This document shows, piece after piece, positions 54,583 to 64,000 of a stretch of DNA of 64,000 bases. The translations under genes and the position numbers were made by a program. The notes below the pieces were generated by a model, which had not been told where the DNA came from, made no database searches, and saw only the letters and a program-made list of their open reading frames with translations. Source of the stretch: Dermacentor variabilis (lineage: Eukaryota > Arthropoda > Arachnida > Ixodida > Ixodidae); the NCBI RefSeq assembly GCF_050947875.1, contig NC_134572.1:157005105-157069104 (forward strand), given 5' to 3'. Numbering within the stretch: the stretch's first letter is position 1; each line of letters begins with the position of its first letter.

Positions 54583-55260
54583 CTAAGGGGCAGATTTCTC
54601 GCTGCGTTGCCATACATGTACAGAATTGTCTGTAAATCTCTGATTGTCGGCTAGTTGCACAATGTGTTCCGCATACGTGAGCCCGGGGACCTTCTGTTGC
54701 CCTCTTACTTCATTACGCATGTACGTAATATCAAACCCTAATTCACTGCTTTTCAGTCGCGTTTCTGTTAGCTTAACAAAAAGCATGGACAACAATGGAG
54801 ACAGATGCGCTCATTGTTTCAGTTCTTGGTGAATTACCACCACTTCAATACATTTTCAGCGTTCCCATACAATTTCGTTTCGATTGTCTCTACATATCGC
54901 CCTCAGCAGCTCCACAAACTCATCTATGCCTTCGTCCTTGAGATTAGCCAATAACAACTACCTATCAACGTTCGCGTAGACTTTCTACTTATATATCCTG
55001 AAATGCCATCCATAAAGGTCTATTCCGGGCTACTGAAATGTCTATGCACTGAGTAATTGCAAACATATTGTCATATAAGCGTCTTCCTGGTCTTAACCCC
55101 TCTGGTAGTTCCCTCCAATACATCACTTATTTCCTCCCACTTCGGCAGTTTTACTTTATGACGTGCATTGTCATTCTATATATCGCCGGCATTACTGTAA
55201 CTGGCCTGTACGAGCTCGTCCTCTCGTTATCACCTTTGCCTTTGTAGACGAGCTTCATCT
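54583..55260 (-). pseudogene. LINE J reverse transcriptase, decayed
   Basis: On minus: KMKLVYKGKGDNERTSSYRP at about 55255-55195, LPEGLRPGRRLYDNMFAITQ, ISVARNRPLWMAFQDI (motif A), LKDEGIDEFVELLRAI, LSPLLSMLFVKLTETRLKSS, VPGLTYAEHIVQLADN. The catalytic YADD reads YAEH. Clade unclear (RTE-like or related). It abuts the truncated RNase H of gypsy E at about 55260. Confidence 0.75.
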
Positions 55261-55490
55261 TGCTTTCGCGCCATCAAACCAGGCTGGGGCGCAGCCATGG
55301 AAGGCGTCTTGAAGTGTCCTTTAAATTCACTACCCAACACAACGCACGATGGTCACTGACGTCTTTGAACTACCACCATATAGGCAAGGGTGGAATTTCA
55401 CTGTAGACCTATATGATGGCGAGGCCTTCCTTTTAAGTCGTAGAATAATTCCGCTTTTGACAGGGACAGGCTAGTGTAAGCTGTCACGCA

Positions 55491-55870
55491 TTAAAGCCAG
55501 TCTTTCCTCTGGACTAGGACGGCACCGAGGCCTAGGCTACTGCCGTCAGTGTGAACTTCTCTATCGGCTTCCTTGTCGAAGGGCGGAAGTACCGGTGGTG
55601 ATTGCATGTGTCTTTGGAGTTCTTGAAATGCGTCGGCATTTGGTGTTTCCCAGTTGAAATTGACATTACATTTCGTTAGATGTGTCAGCGGCTCCACGAT
55701 GAGTGAAAAGTCATTGACAAAGCGCTTGTAGTAGGTGCACATGCCAAGGAATCTGCACACTGCCTTCTTGTTGATGGGTTGCTGGAACTTTGCGACAGCA
55801 GCTGTCTTCTGTCGATCGGAGTGGACTCCATTTTTTCCGATGACGATGTCCAGTAACAGAAGCTCATTGT
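55491..55870 (-). pseudogene. Gypsy E RT end and RNase H
   Basis: 55760-55491: CRFLGMCTYYKRFVNDFSLI, EPLTHLTKCNVNFNWETPNA, then EVHTDGSSLGLGAVLVQRKD, in which the catalytic T-D-x-S is kept (unlike A and C). 55490-55265 continues in broken frames to a CWVVNLKD block. A frameshift near 55800 separates it from RT. Confidence 0.82.
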
Positions 55871-55886
55871 GAGCGAAGCGGTACTT

Positions 55887-56412
55887 TTAAGGCTTCAGAG
55901 TGAGCCCTGATGACTTGACAGCCTCTAATACTGTCGCATGCCGCCTAAGATGATCGTCAATGCTCGCGGCGAAGAAGACGATTTCATTCAAGTAAACGAG
56001 ACAACTCTGCCACTTCAATTCTCTTAACTCTGTGTCCATTATGCGCTGAAACGTTGCTAGCACCGAGCAGAGCCCGAGTGACATGACCAAGAACTCATTG
56101 AGGCCGTGTGGCGTGATGAAGGTGGTCTTATCGCTATCGCTCTCGTCGACTTCTATTCGCCAGTAGCCACCAATACATTGATGGGGATCCATTTATGGAT
56201 CCACTGAGATCCGTCGACGAGAAGTATTTCGCTTTGCGGAGCCCATCCAATGCGTCGTCTGTGCATGGTAGCGGGTATACGTCATTCTGTGTGACCTTGT
56301 TCAATCGACGATAATCGACGTGGAAACGCACGGTTCCATCCTCTTTTTTCGCCAAGACTACAGGAGATGCCCACGACCTTTTTGAAGGCTGGATGATCTC
56401 GTCGCGCAGCAT
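55887..56412 (-). pseudogene. Gypsy E reverse transcriptase
   Basis: 56412-56134: SWASPVVLAKKEDGTVRFHV, DYRRLNKVTQNDVYPLP. 56192-55887: GGYWRIEVDESDSDKTTFIT, MSLGLCSVLATFQRIMDTEL, then CLVYLNEIVFF. The catalytic YLDD is YLNE, so both aspartates are lost. A short duplicated GGATCC-containing insertion near 56180-56215 breaks the DLKSGYW block. Confidence 0.85.
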
Positions 56413-56663
56413 TTAGTCTACTTACTGTCTTATGTCTGCACGTTCTCGCCTCTAAACTTGGTAAGGGCTCTGGCGGAGTGGTCGACCACACTCTTCTTTA
56501 CTATGCGATGCATTGCGACTGGTGTTCGTCGAATCCTCGATGACGTCGAAAAGCAGTCTTTGTATCGTCGAAGAATATTTCTGACCTTTTGCAGGTTATT
56601 CATGGGGAGGCTTGTATTTATGTCGAACTGTGGTTCGGGAACTTTGGCTGTGGGGTTAGATGC

Positions 56664-56909
56664 TTAAGAATCCAAGAGGACAAACGCATTACGGGTGTGT
56701 TGAATTTTATCGATGTATGCGATCGTCGTGCCCTTGTTGAGGTACTTGAACTCGCCACGTAAATTGGTGAGCATAACTTCCTCTTTGCCTCCATGCAGTC
56801 GAGCAATCCCCCTTGCTACACTAATTTCATGATCGAGCAGTAGGCGTCGATCACTCTCGGTGAAACCTTCCGAGTGTCTCGGGTGTTTCGGTGCAGAATC
56901 AAATGACAT
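56664..56909 (-). pseudogene. Gypsy E protease-RT linker
   Basis: 81 codons: LLLDHEISVARGIARLHGGK, MLTNLRGEFKYLNKGTTIAY and RNAFVLLDS, matching the segment after protease in gypsy A. Confidence 0.82.
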
Positions 56910-57099
56910 TGGTGGAACGAGGTGGCATGCTCAATTGATCTTCGAGCACACTCAAGGCGTCGTGACCTCGAGGGGTCTCCGGCGGTATTCCTTGACCTGC
57001 CGACACCGTTATCGAGTTCCACTTCAGGTCGATAGCTGCGCCGTCATTGTTCAGGAAGTCCTTGCCGAGAATGAGGTCTCATGAACACTACTGGAGGAT

Positions 57100-57560
57100 T
57101 ACGAAAGTGGTAGGGTTGGTCCGGTCATGAACCAAAATTCTTGCATTGTAGATTCCGGTAGGCGTTATTAGGTGTCCTCCATGACTCCGGATTTGAGGGC
57201 CTTTTCATACAGTATCAACTTTGAACTAGCTGGCAAGGGGTCCACTGATCAGGGATTCAGGAGAGGCTCGTGTCAGGAGAGGCTCAGGAGAGGATCAGGA
57301 GAGGCTCGTGTGTCCACTAGGGCGGTTACTGCGTCGCCCTCGAGTACGAGGTCGGGGTCGGTAGTTCTTTGTCTTGCGTTTCAGTTAGGTCTCGGCGTCA
57401 GATCACAGCTGCGCCGTGTTGATGTGTGGCTGAAACATCGCATCGTCAAGCCTTCCGTTCTCGTCGTATTCTTTGCTTCTATACTTCGTCGGCATGGCGT
57501 CGTCTCGTTTGTATATGGTTGAGATAGTTTTTCCGTGTCTTCGTTGGTCACGGGGGATCT
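57100..57560 (-). pseudogene. Gypsy E protease region disrupted by a tandem repeat
   Basis: Minus reading: VTALVDT near 57330, where A continues G-A-D-Y-S-V-M-S-G. Here a run of AGGAGAGGCTC units (plus 57257-57310) intervenes, so the active site is broken. Downstream, EKALKSG-like and hydrophobic segments of protease remain in shifted frames. Confidence 0.7.
57257..57310. repeat. AGGAGAGGCTC tandem repeat
   Basis: Four imperfect units with an internal GTGT spacer, inside gypsy E protease. Confidence 0.85.
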
Positions 57561-57587
57561 TCGTCAGTTAGACGAACAGCAACGGCA

Positions 57588-57840
57588 TCACCATCGCCTG
57601 CTGCATTTAGTTTTCCGGATATGGACTCGCAAACGGGCACCGGGCTGGGTCAGTGTATGGTTGGCTTTGCGGCGACTGGCAGAAGCATTGTGAAGGCGAA
57701 CAGGGCGGTCGTAGAGCACTCCAATCAGTGGCGGTGAAGTAGTTGGCGATGTCACAAGGGCGCTGTGCAAGCTGTGGACAAGGCGAGTTGACGGTGAACC
57801 CTAGCTGTCCCAAGTCCCAAGTGTTGCCTATTCCAGTACA
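57588..57840 (-). pseudogene. Gypsy E gag, C-terminal end
   Basis: 68 codons from 57813: GQLGFTVNSPCPQLAQRPCD, YTDPARCPFASPYPEN. It ends with the same PYPEN and the same gag-pol junction bases as gypsy A. The knuckle and capsid are missing to the right. Confidence 0.8.
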
Positions 57841-58556
57841 ACGCGAATTGTCTTCGGCATAAGTGTGTGGGTATCAGAAAACAGCAGGCTCACTTCTACT
57901 TTCCAGTGTTATCTATTACAGAGGCTGGTGTACATAACGCTTTTAGACTAGCTAACTTAGTTGTTTATACGTCCGCTTGATCTTCATCACCGAGCATAGC
58001 CATGATCTGTGTTCGCAGGGACTTGCTATCAGCGTTATTAAGTGCCGCAGCGTCATACATCCTAGCATACATAGCATGTGGAGTTCGGTTCAGCCGAGTC
58101 AATCTCACTATATTCAGTGTTTGTCTACAACCTAATATAAATATCTCACTTTCTATATTGGCGGGCCTCATTCAGAAATACACAAAAGATGTGATATCTT
58201 GATGAGGTTTCAATGTGCATCATGTCGCGTGGGGAAGCATACTGCGACTATGGTGGAAATAATCTAGAAAAAGCAATTCAGAAGAGTGGTCTGTGTTTGT
58301 GGAATCACGGCTCAGTGAATTTCGTAGGGAGTTTCAATTACTCCCGCTGCTTGGGCCTCATGCCTTACTCAAACGACATTGGATGTGTAGCAACATGGCG
58401 AACAGACATTTATATAAGGGGTATTGATCATTTCCCTACTTTAATATAACATTCTAGACCACGGTTTTCAGCAAAGTTTGCAAATTGGCAGGCATTTTAA
58501 TATCAATTTACAACTCAAGCTATTGCGGTCAGTGATACAGATAGTCTCTTATGTTA
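57841..58556. other. Unassigned stretch
   Basis: A minus open stretch 58171-57965 (68 codons) and plus 58213-58449 show no known motif. Confidence 0.35.
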
Positions 58557-58907
58557 TGTTCAGGCTTCCGTCAACCAAAGGGCCAGGCAGGATTCCGTAA
58601 AGGCTACTCAACAGTAGACCATATTCATACTATCAATCAGGTGATAGAAAAAGGTGTGGCATATAACCAACCTTTATATATAGCTTTCATTGATTGCGAG
58701 AAAGCGTTTGATTCAGTCGAAACCTCTGCAGTCATGGAGGCATTGGGGAATCAGGGTGTAGACGAGCCATATGTAAATATATTGAACGATATCTATAGCG
58801 GCTCCACAGCCACCGTAGTCCGGCATAAGGAAAGCAACAAAATCCCAATAAAGAAAGGCGCCAGAGAAGGAGATAAGATTTCTACAATGCTATTCACAGC
58901 GTGTTAA
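58557..58907 (+). pseudogene. RTE LINE RT, fingers to motif B
   Basis: QAGFRKGYSTVDHIHTINQV, YIAFIDCEKAFDSVETSAVM (motif A Asp), IYSGSTATVVRHKESNKIPI, AREGDKISTMLFTAC (motif B with R-Q-G changed to R-E-G). A TAA stops it at 58907. The next blocks (DLDWEELGIR, EYLSNLR) follow, then the deletion. Confidence 0.87.
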
Positions 58908-59140
58908 CAGGAGGTAATCAGAGACCTGGATTGGGAAGAATTGGGGATAAGAGTTAGTGGAGAATACCTTAGTAACTTGCGATTAGTAACTTCCTGGAGA
59001 GGCAAAGCCGGAGGGTGGGTATAAAAATTAATCTGCAGAAAACTAAAGTAATGTTTAACTGTCTCGGAAGAGAACAGCAGTTTACGATAGGTAGTGAGGC
59101 ACTGGAAGTGGTAAGGGAATGCATCTACTTAGGGTAGGCA

Positions 59141-59490
59141 GTGACTGCGGATCCGGATCATGACGCTGAAATAATCAGAAGAATAAGAATGGGCTGGGGT
59201 ACGCTTGGCAGGCATTCTCCGATCATGAACAGCAGGTTACCATTATCCCTCAAGAGAAAAGTTTATAACAGCTGTGTCTTGCCAGTACTCACGTACGGGG
59301 CAGAAACTTTGAGGCTTACGAAAAAGGCTCTACTTAATTTGAGGACGACGCAACGAGCTATGAAAAGAGTAATGATGGGTGTAACGTTAAGAGATATGAA
59401 AAGAGCAGATTGGGTGAGAGAACAAACGCGAGTTAATGAGATCTTAGTTGAAATCAAGAAAAAGAAATGGGCAGAACATGTAATAACCGC
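59141..59490 (+). pseudogene. RTE LINE RT C-terminal region
   Basis: TADPDHDAEIIRRIRMGWGT, SCVLPVLTYGAETLRL, MMGVTLRDMKRADWVREQTR, VEIKKKKWAEH; then similarity ends where the companion copy on minus continues GHAMRR. The trailing residues to 59524 are from flanking DNA. Confidence 0.85.
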
Positions 59491-60070
59491 CGTGACCAGT
59501 TGTTTCGCAGTGGCTGCGGACTGAGGACCTTGGTTTGTGTATTCTTATAGGAGGTAGTGGCCAAGTACTACACCAGGGTGGCCAATTCTGCTCTGGTGAG
59601 GTAGTGCGTTGCCGGTTCTTGTTACCTGGATCAGGCCGCACTTCACGCCTGTTTATGCAATTTCATCAACGCGCAGATTTTTTTTTGTTAATCCGGTGGA
59701 AAATTGCGCGGCACTGGGATTCCAAAAACTGTCCTCTTGCACGCGGGGTGGATGCTCTACCTCTACGCCATCGCCATCCCTGTGCTCCTGCACATCCCAC
59801 CTTGGTGTAGGGCTCCTCAAAGGACTACTGAGCGTAAGGTGACGAGTGCAGCACCCAGCACCTCCACCGGTGACACGGTTCACTGAGTGCGGGAACTTTA
59901 ATTGCGAGAGGTCGTCGTGTCGCCCTCCATCGGCACACACGAGAATAGGGAACGCAGTCTTCTTGCATTGAGCCCTACCGCACTCTCGAGCAGATCGTCT
60001 TTGTCGTCACCGTGGTGACGCGTTGCGGGCAAAGGTGCGGCAATACTTTGTCCAGCACAGTCTAACTGCT
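59491..60070 (-). repeat. Possible gypsy leader and LTR fragment
   Basis: AGCACCTCCACCGGTGACAC at about 59855-59874, read on minus, gives GTGTCACCGGTGGAGGTGCT, which resembles the 5' LTR end plus primer-binding segment of gypsy A. If so, LTR sequence lies right of 59870 and leader and gag start lie to the left (59860-59530). No LTR partner is in the window. Confidence 0.35.
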
Positions 60071-61042
60071 TCTTTTATAAAAACGTTATTCAGAAACAAT
60101 GTTAGGAAATGCAGGTGCCTTGCTTTATGAAAAACTGAGTTGCATTTGTGGGGTTGAAATTAATGGCATGGTAGTAGTAGAAGGTAAGGTAGCATTAAGG
60201 TAGCAGTACCCAGTAGTACCAGTGTAAAGACCGACTACATTTTCTCTCATGCTATTATTCCAATTGTGTTGCTACAATAAATGCTGTTGCGTCTCCTGCC
60301 TACTATGACAGGAAAGCCACTACAGTAATGTAAAATTAGCACCTGCAATCCAGTACTAAAAATTGTAGCAAGTAAGAATAACCTAGCTTATTTAATGCCA
60401 ATTAAAGCGCTTTTCGTCGTACATTCGCAATTGTAAGAAATGTCACTCCATAACTGCGCAGATCACTCCATAAATAACATAAATAACCAAGGCTTGATAT
60501 CCTGCAAATGTATGACAATGTAGTTATCTTCACCAAGCCTTCATTGGTATTTTCCACACTAATAGTTGCATTTCGCGAGAATCACTGCTTTTTCGTGCAA
60601 AGAGTTTCTTCCACTATATGCACTTTAAAGAAAGAAAGCGAATCAGTCTAAGTTACATGTCGAAACATTTTACGATAAGAAGTGTTACTTTACTATATGA
60701 AAGAGGATGCGTGTGAGCAATAAGAGCATCGCTTTCGTCTGCTGAAAAACATTTTCCATTCTTACAAGCTCCACCTGACCTAGCAGACTTTTCCAAGTTC
60801 ACAATATCCTTCTTCAGGCTTTCTCTCCTCAAACAGTTAGGCCCTGCCACCCTCGACATTGGTCGCCAGAAGCACTTAAAGCCTCCCACATATTCATCCA
60901 ACTGAACGGATAGTAGTAACAAATTTTGAAAAATTAGTGCCATGCTACAGTGTATCAGTCATCATTTATTCCTCTCTCAATGTGAGAGTGGAACGAATTA
61001 CCTAATACTATTGTTACTGTGAGCAGTGAGGGGTTTGCCGCC
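60071..61042. other. Unassigned AT-rich stretch
   Basis: The 96-codon minus ORF 60943-60653 has a few Cys but no recognised motif. No repeats identified. Confidence 0.35.
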
Positions 61043-61046
61043 TTAA

Positions 61047-61467
61047 GGCGTGTATATAGTCCAACGGAGCGTGAGCGTCCGCTCACGCTACGTCACTCTG
61101 GCGATAAATAATAGCGTCTATATTTCGACGCCCTGACACACCAACGTAACCTGGCGCACCGAACGCGCTCCGGCGTGCCCTACGTCGAGATGGCTCTTGC
61201 TGCATTCGCGCGTGGGTTGCCCTGACGGTGCCAGCCCACAATTCACAGCGCAAAAAAAAAAAACGGCACCCAGCCCTGTTCGCGGGCGGTTGTAGACAGC
61301 CGTTGAAAGCAGCGCACGGGCTGGGCGCCATTCTGCGCATGCGCCGAAGAGAGCAGCCGACAACACACGCGTCGATTTGTAGAGGAAATAGAATTTCGGC
61401 TGGCACAGCGGCGTAGCATGGCTGGCTGCAAGCCCGCGAGCCGATAACGTCGGGCTATACACGGGCC
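61047..61467. mobile_element. GC-rich MITE with GGC terminal inverted repeats
   Basis: The left end GGCGTGTATATAGTCCAACG and the right end, in reverse complement, GGCCCGTGTATAGCCCGACG match with one 2-bp shift each way. The flanks are TTAA (61043-61046) and TTTA (61468-61471), a near-perfect 4-bp duplication. Inside, a perfect 10-bp inverted repeat AGCGTGAGCG/CGCTCACGCT lies at 61068-61089. No coding capacity. TIR start and TTAA favour a piggyBac-like or PIF/Harbinger-like origin. Confidence 0.55.
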
Positions 61468-61471
61468 TTTA

Positions 61472-64000
61472 GTGAGGCGTCATTTGCGGGAAACGCAGCA
61501 TGATTCTGAAGTGTTGACTTACGCCCACTCCACTTGTTGCCTCGTTTCGTTTAGACCGCTGCTATTAAGTGCCCGTTTCAGCGTTTATCGTTGGCGTCGG
61601 CGTACCTCGGCAGCGTCGACATAACAGAGTGAACGAGAAGAGCGAAGGATGAAAGAGGGGGGCTAACGCGGAGCGCAGTGGGGGATTAAAAAGAGAGACC
61701 TCTCACCCCCGCGAGACCGATAAACCGCAAGGAAGGAAGAAGAGAACGAGGCTGCAGTGAAAGCATGAGGCGGAAAGCGGAAGGGAAGAGGACGAGAGAC
61801 GGCCAGCGCATGCGCTTAGTTACCCGCGGCTATGGTATCTGCAGCTGCGTAGGCGATCCTATCTGCCTTTCCGAGGGGTATCCAGGGTGGCGTGAGGTCG
61901 GGTGGCTTTCGCTCGTCCAAGGAGTCAACTCCTGAGGAGAGCAGCCTTGGCAGCTTGTGTGACGGGGATCACTGCTTTTTTAAAGGGCGATGGCGACAAG
62001 CAGCGACCAAGGCTCGGTGTGACACTCCCTCGGTTGTTGTAGTCACTAACACTGGTGGCACGATTTCCTTGCGATGAAGGAGCGCTCTCGTCGTTGCTTG
62101 AACAAAAGCGCGCGAAGAAAAATGTAGTGCCGCGCAGAATGGACTGTGTGAGGACAGTGGCTACGATATGGCGCCAGAGTAGCATGCGTCATCTTTATGG
62201 AAACAAAGAGCTGTGGGAGTGAAAGTCTGCCTGCGGCAGCCATTGTGAATCACGCCCGCGCGTGCCCCAGGCGCTGCCTTTGACGATCTCCCAAATAGCT
62301 AGCGAGGCAGTCGCACCGCACTTCGCCCCGTTTTCAATGTGACGCATGGGACAGATTGTCCGTACCAGCTACGCTACTCACAGCGTTCTCATCCTAGCAT
62401 AAACCGTTTGCCTATGTAATAACAATACAAAATATCGACACGCGAAATAAAAGTATGAGAACAGGTGCGCTCAAATTTCATATTAGGGACTACCGTATTC
62501 TGCGGTGAATTTTTTACTTTGACTGACAGATGTTGTGTGACTGGTAGTGACATTCATAAACAATTTTTGTTTTGCTTCTATAGTTTGATTCTGTCTTTTT
62601 TGTTTATTCTAAATTTCCCCTCGCTATGATAATATCCTCTGGGTGCAGATGTAATAATATTAATAAACAAATATAAAAAAACACCCAGGGAATCAACAAA
62701 GAGTACCAAGATCCTGCTCACCCGAAGAATGTGGTAATTTGCTTTCGAGCTTTACAAATTCAGGCCTGCATGCCCAGTGGAATTGATCCCTGTTCCCGAG
62801 AAAGATTTTCATTTAGGTACACAGGCACAACGCAGCATTTTTGTGTAGACGTCTGTAGGCTGCTTGTATCTGATCGCGGAAAGGAGCGCTAGAGGATTCA
62901 ATGTAATTTTACAAAGTCGTAAAGAAACCTTGCTATACAGGCCACACATTGGATGGAGTCAAAAAAAGAGGCGCAGTTTCGCCCGAAAGCTGAAACACCG
63001 ATCGTGATATCAAATTAGTAGACAGCTATACGAAGCTAGGATGCTAGATTTATCGGTATAAAATTAGAAACACTCGCTTACGAACTAAATTAGCGAGCAT
63101 GGTGTCAGCGCTAACAAGCAAACATGAGCACATCCCATTTGATTACTACCGGCACTCGCCGTCAAAACGCCATCGCGAAGAAGGCGTCAACTGCAGCCTG
63201 CGAAGTGACCTTCGTGCTGTTTATCGCTTCAACTCAATCTGGGAGCTCAGAACGCACCAGATATGGTATAAGGCGACTGCAGGTCTGTTTTAAGATAAGG
63301 CACGCGGTCTCGCGCTGCCATGCAAAGCGCGCAGTTACTTAGGGAATAGAACGCCGCCCCCGCCCCACCCCACTTTCCTCCCACGCAGGCGAGATTGAGC
63401 CGCGATCATCAGATCCCCTTGATGCGTTCGCGAAATACGCAGCCGCTGCCAGAGAACAACGCCACTCCCTCCATTCCTCCCCCTCTCCCCCCCACTGCGT
63501 TTTCGCGCCAAAAAAGGCTGCGCGTTTACTCTCAGCTTGCCGCTCAGCGCGCGCCGGATTGAGCTGCGAGCGCGTGCTCTCCTCGCGCGCCTTCACTTAC
63601 ATATACAGCGTATGGAGCGCAGTGACGGTTTTATCGCCCTTGGAAGTTATACAGAACATCACGCTGACGGTGAAAATTCGCCTTGATTCTCCGTTTGATT
63701 GTCATCGCAATGAAAAGTGTTAAGTAGTACGGTCTAGAATGCAAAGAAAACATTTGGCGAAGAAATCATGGAAGTAGGTCGTCATATTGTGCAAGAAAAG
63801 ATTAGAGAAAATATTGCCTTTAAACAAGGAAGTATTTGACAGAAGTTGAACAAGGATCTGTAATACAGCCTCCAATAAAGAAACCTGTCTGGCGTTTCTT
63901 TTGTTTTTTGATATGAAAGAAGCTCGGCTGATCTTTACCAAAGCTTCAAAACGACAGATATAGGGTTATCGCATCAACCAAAACATTCTGGGCCTTTAAG
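61472..64000. other. Unassigned stretch with purine-rich and CpG-rich blocks
   Basis: A purine-rich block (61630-61800), a GC-rich block near 61850-62300, AT-rich DNA (62400-62900) and a CpG-rich block at 63330-63600 with a C-rich run. Short ORFs (for example minus 63596-63339) have no known motif. The CpG blocks could be a promoter or an unrecognised repeat; no gene model is supportable. Confidence 0.3.

Larger units (their letters stand above)
55265..57840 (-). mobile_element. Ty3/gypsy E, internal fragment related to A, no LTRs
   Basis: Minus-strand remnant running from the end of gag (57813) through protease, RT and most of RNase H (to about 55265). No LTR is found at either side. By motif spacing and sequence it is the same family as gypsy A, more diverged. 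Confidence 0.85.
58557..59490 (+). mobile_element. RTE-clade LINE fragment, plus strand
   Basis: Same family as 15613-16671 but opposite strand. RT fingers to C-terminus, truncated at both ends; no GATGA tail seen. The region that should carry the catalytic FADD is deleted near 58980-59000. Confidence 0.85.

Noticed and set aside
54282..54635. 117-codon ORF as a membrane protein
   Set aside because: Low-complexity Ser/Phe composition, no motif, flanked by decayed LINE pieces.

Overview
The window looks like intergenic or intronic DNA from a metastriate hard tick (Ixodidae). The basis is a tRNA-derived SINE of the Ruka type described from Rhipicephalus, present here as one near-complete copy and several decayed ones, together with many retrotransposon families at arthropod-like base composition. 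There are no bacterial operons, no rRNA, no convincing tRNA gene and no intact host gene. The only host-exon candidate is a short Cys-rich block near 5.35-5.55 kb (minus strand) that ends at a consensus splice donor.

Layout. 1-4985: a CR1/Jockey-like LINE on plus, split by a Penelope-like element (PLE1, 283-3536) with a 12-bp target duplication. 5.0-9.4 kb: unique-looking DNA with the exon candidate and a possible hAT-like DNA element (7035-8974). 9.4-15.5 kb: a young Ty3/gypsy element (A, minus) with 421-bp LTRs, inserted in a TA microsatellite. 15.6-16.65 kb: an RTE LINE fragment (minus). 16.65-20.5 kb: nothing recognisable. 20.5-28.9 kb: a LINE/SINE cluster: LINE G (plus, coiled-coil ORF1), a Ruka-like SINE, LINE H (minus), LINE I (plus), a SINE tail and a foldback palindrome. 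30.0 kb: a SINE. 31.4-35.15 kb: ORF1 and ORF2 remnants of I-clade LINEs (minus). 35-40.4 kb: AT-rich DNA with one SINE (minus). 40.5-53.8 kb: a four-level nest in which an old gypsy element (B2) is invaded by gypsy B in its 3' LTR-like region and by gypsy C in its RNase H, and B is itself invaded by a second Penelope-like element (PLE2). 53.8-57.8 kb: LINE pieces and gypsy E, a relative of A. 58.5-59.5 kb: another RTE fragment (plus). 61.05-61.47 kb: a GC-rich MITE. The rest is unassigned.

How it works together. Nothing here looks autonomous: every polymerase gene carries stops, frameshifts, deletions or changed catalytic residues. The value of the window is as a record of insertion order. 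LTR divergence, target duplications and reading-frame continuity across insertion points give a relative chronology, with B2 older than B and C, B older than PLE2, and A youngest. The gag-pol overlap of A is in the -1 frame and its slippery-looking junction is conserved in the older relative E. All percentages and counts below are by eye.
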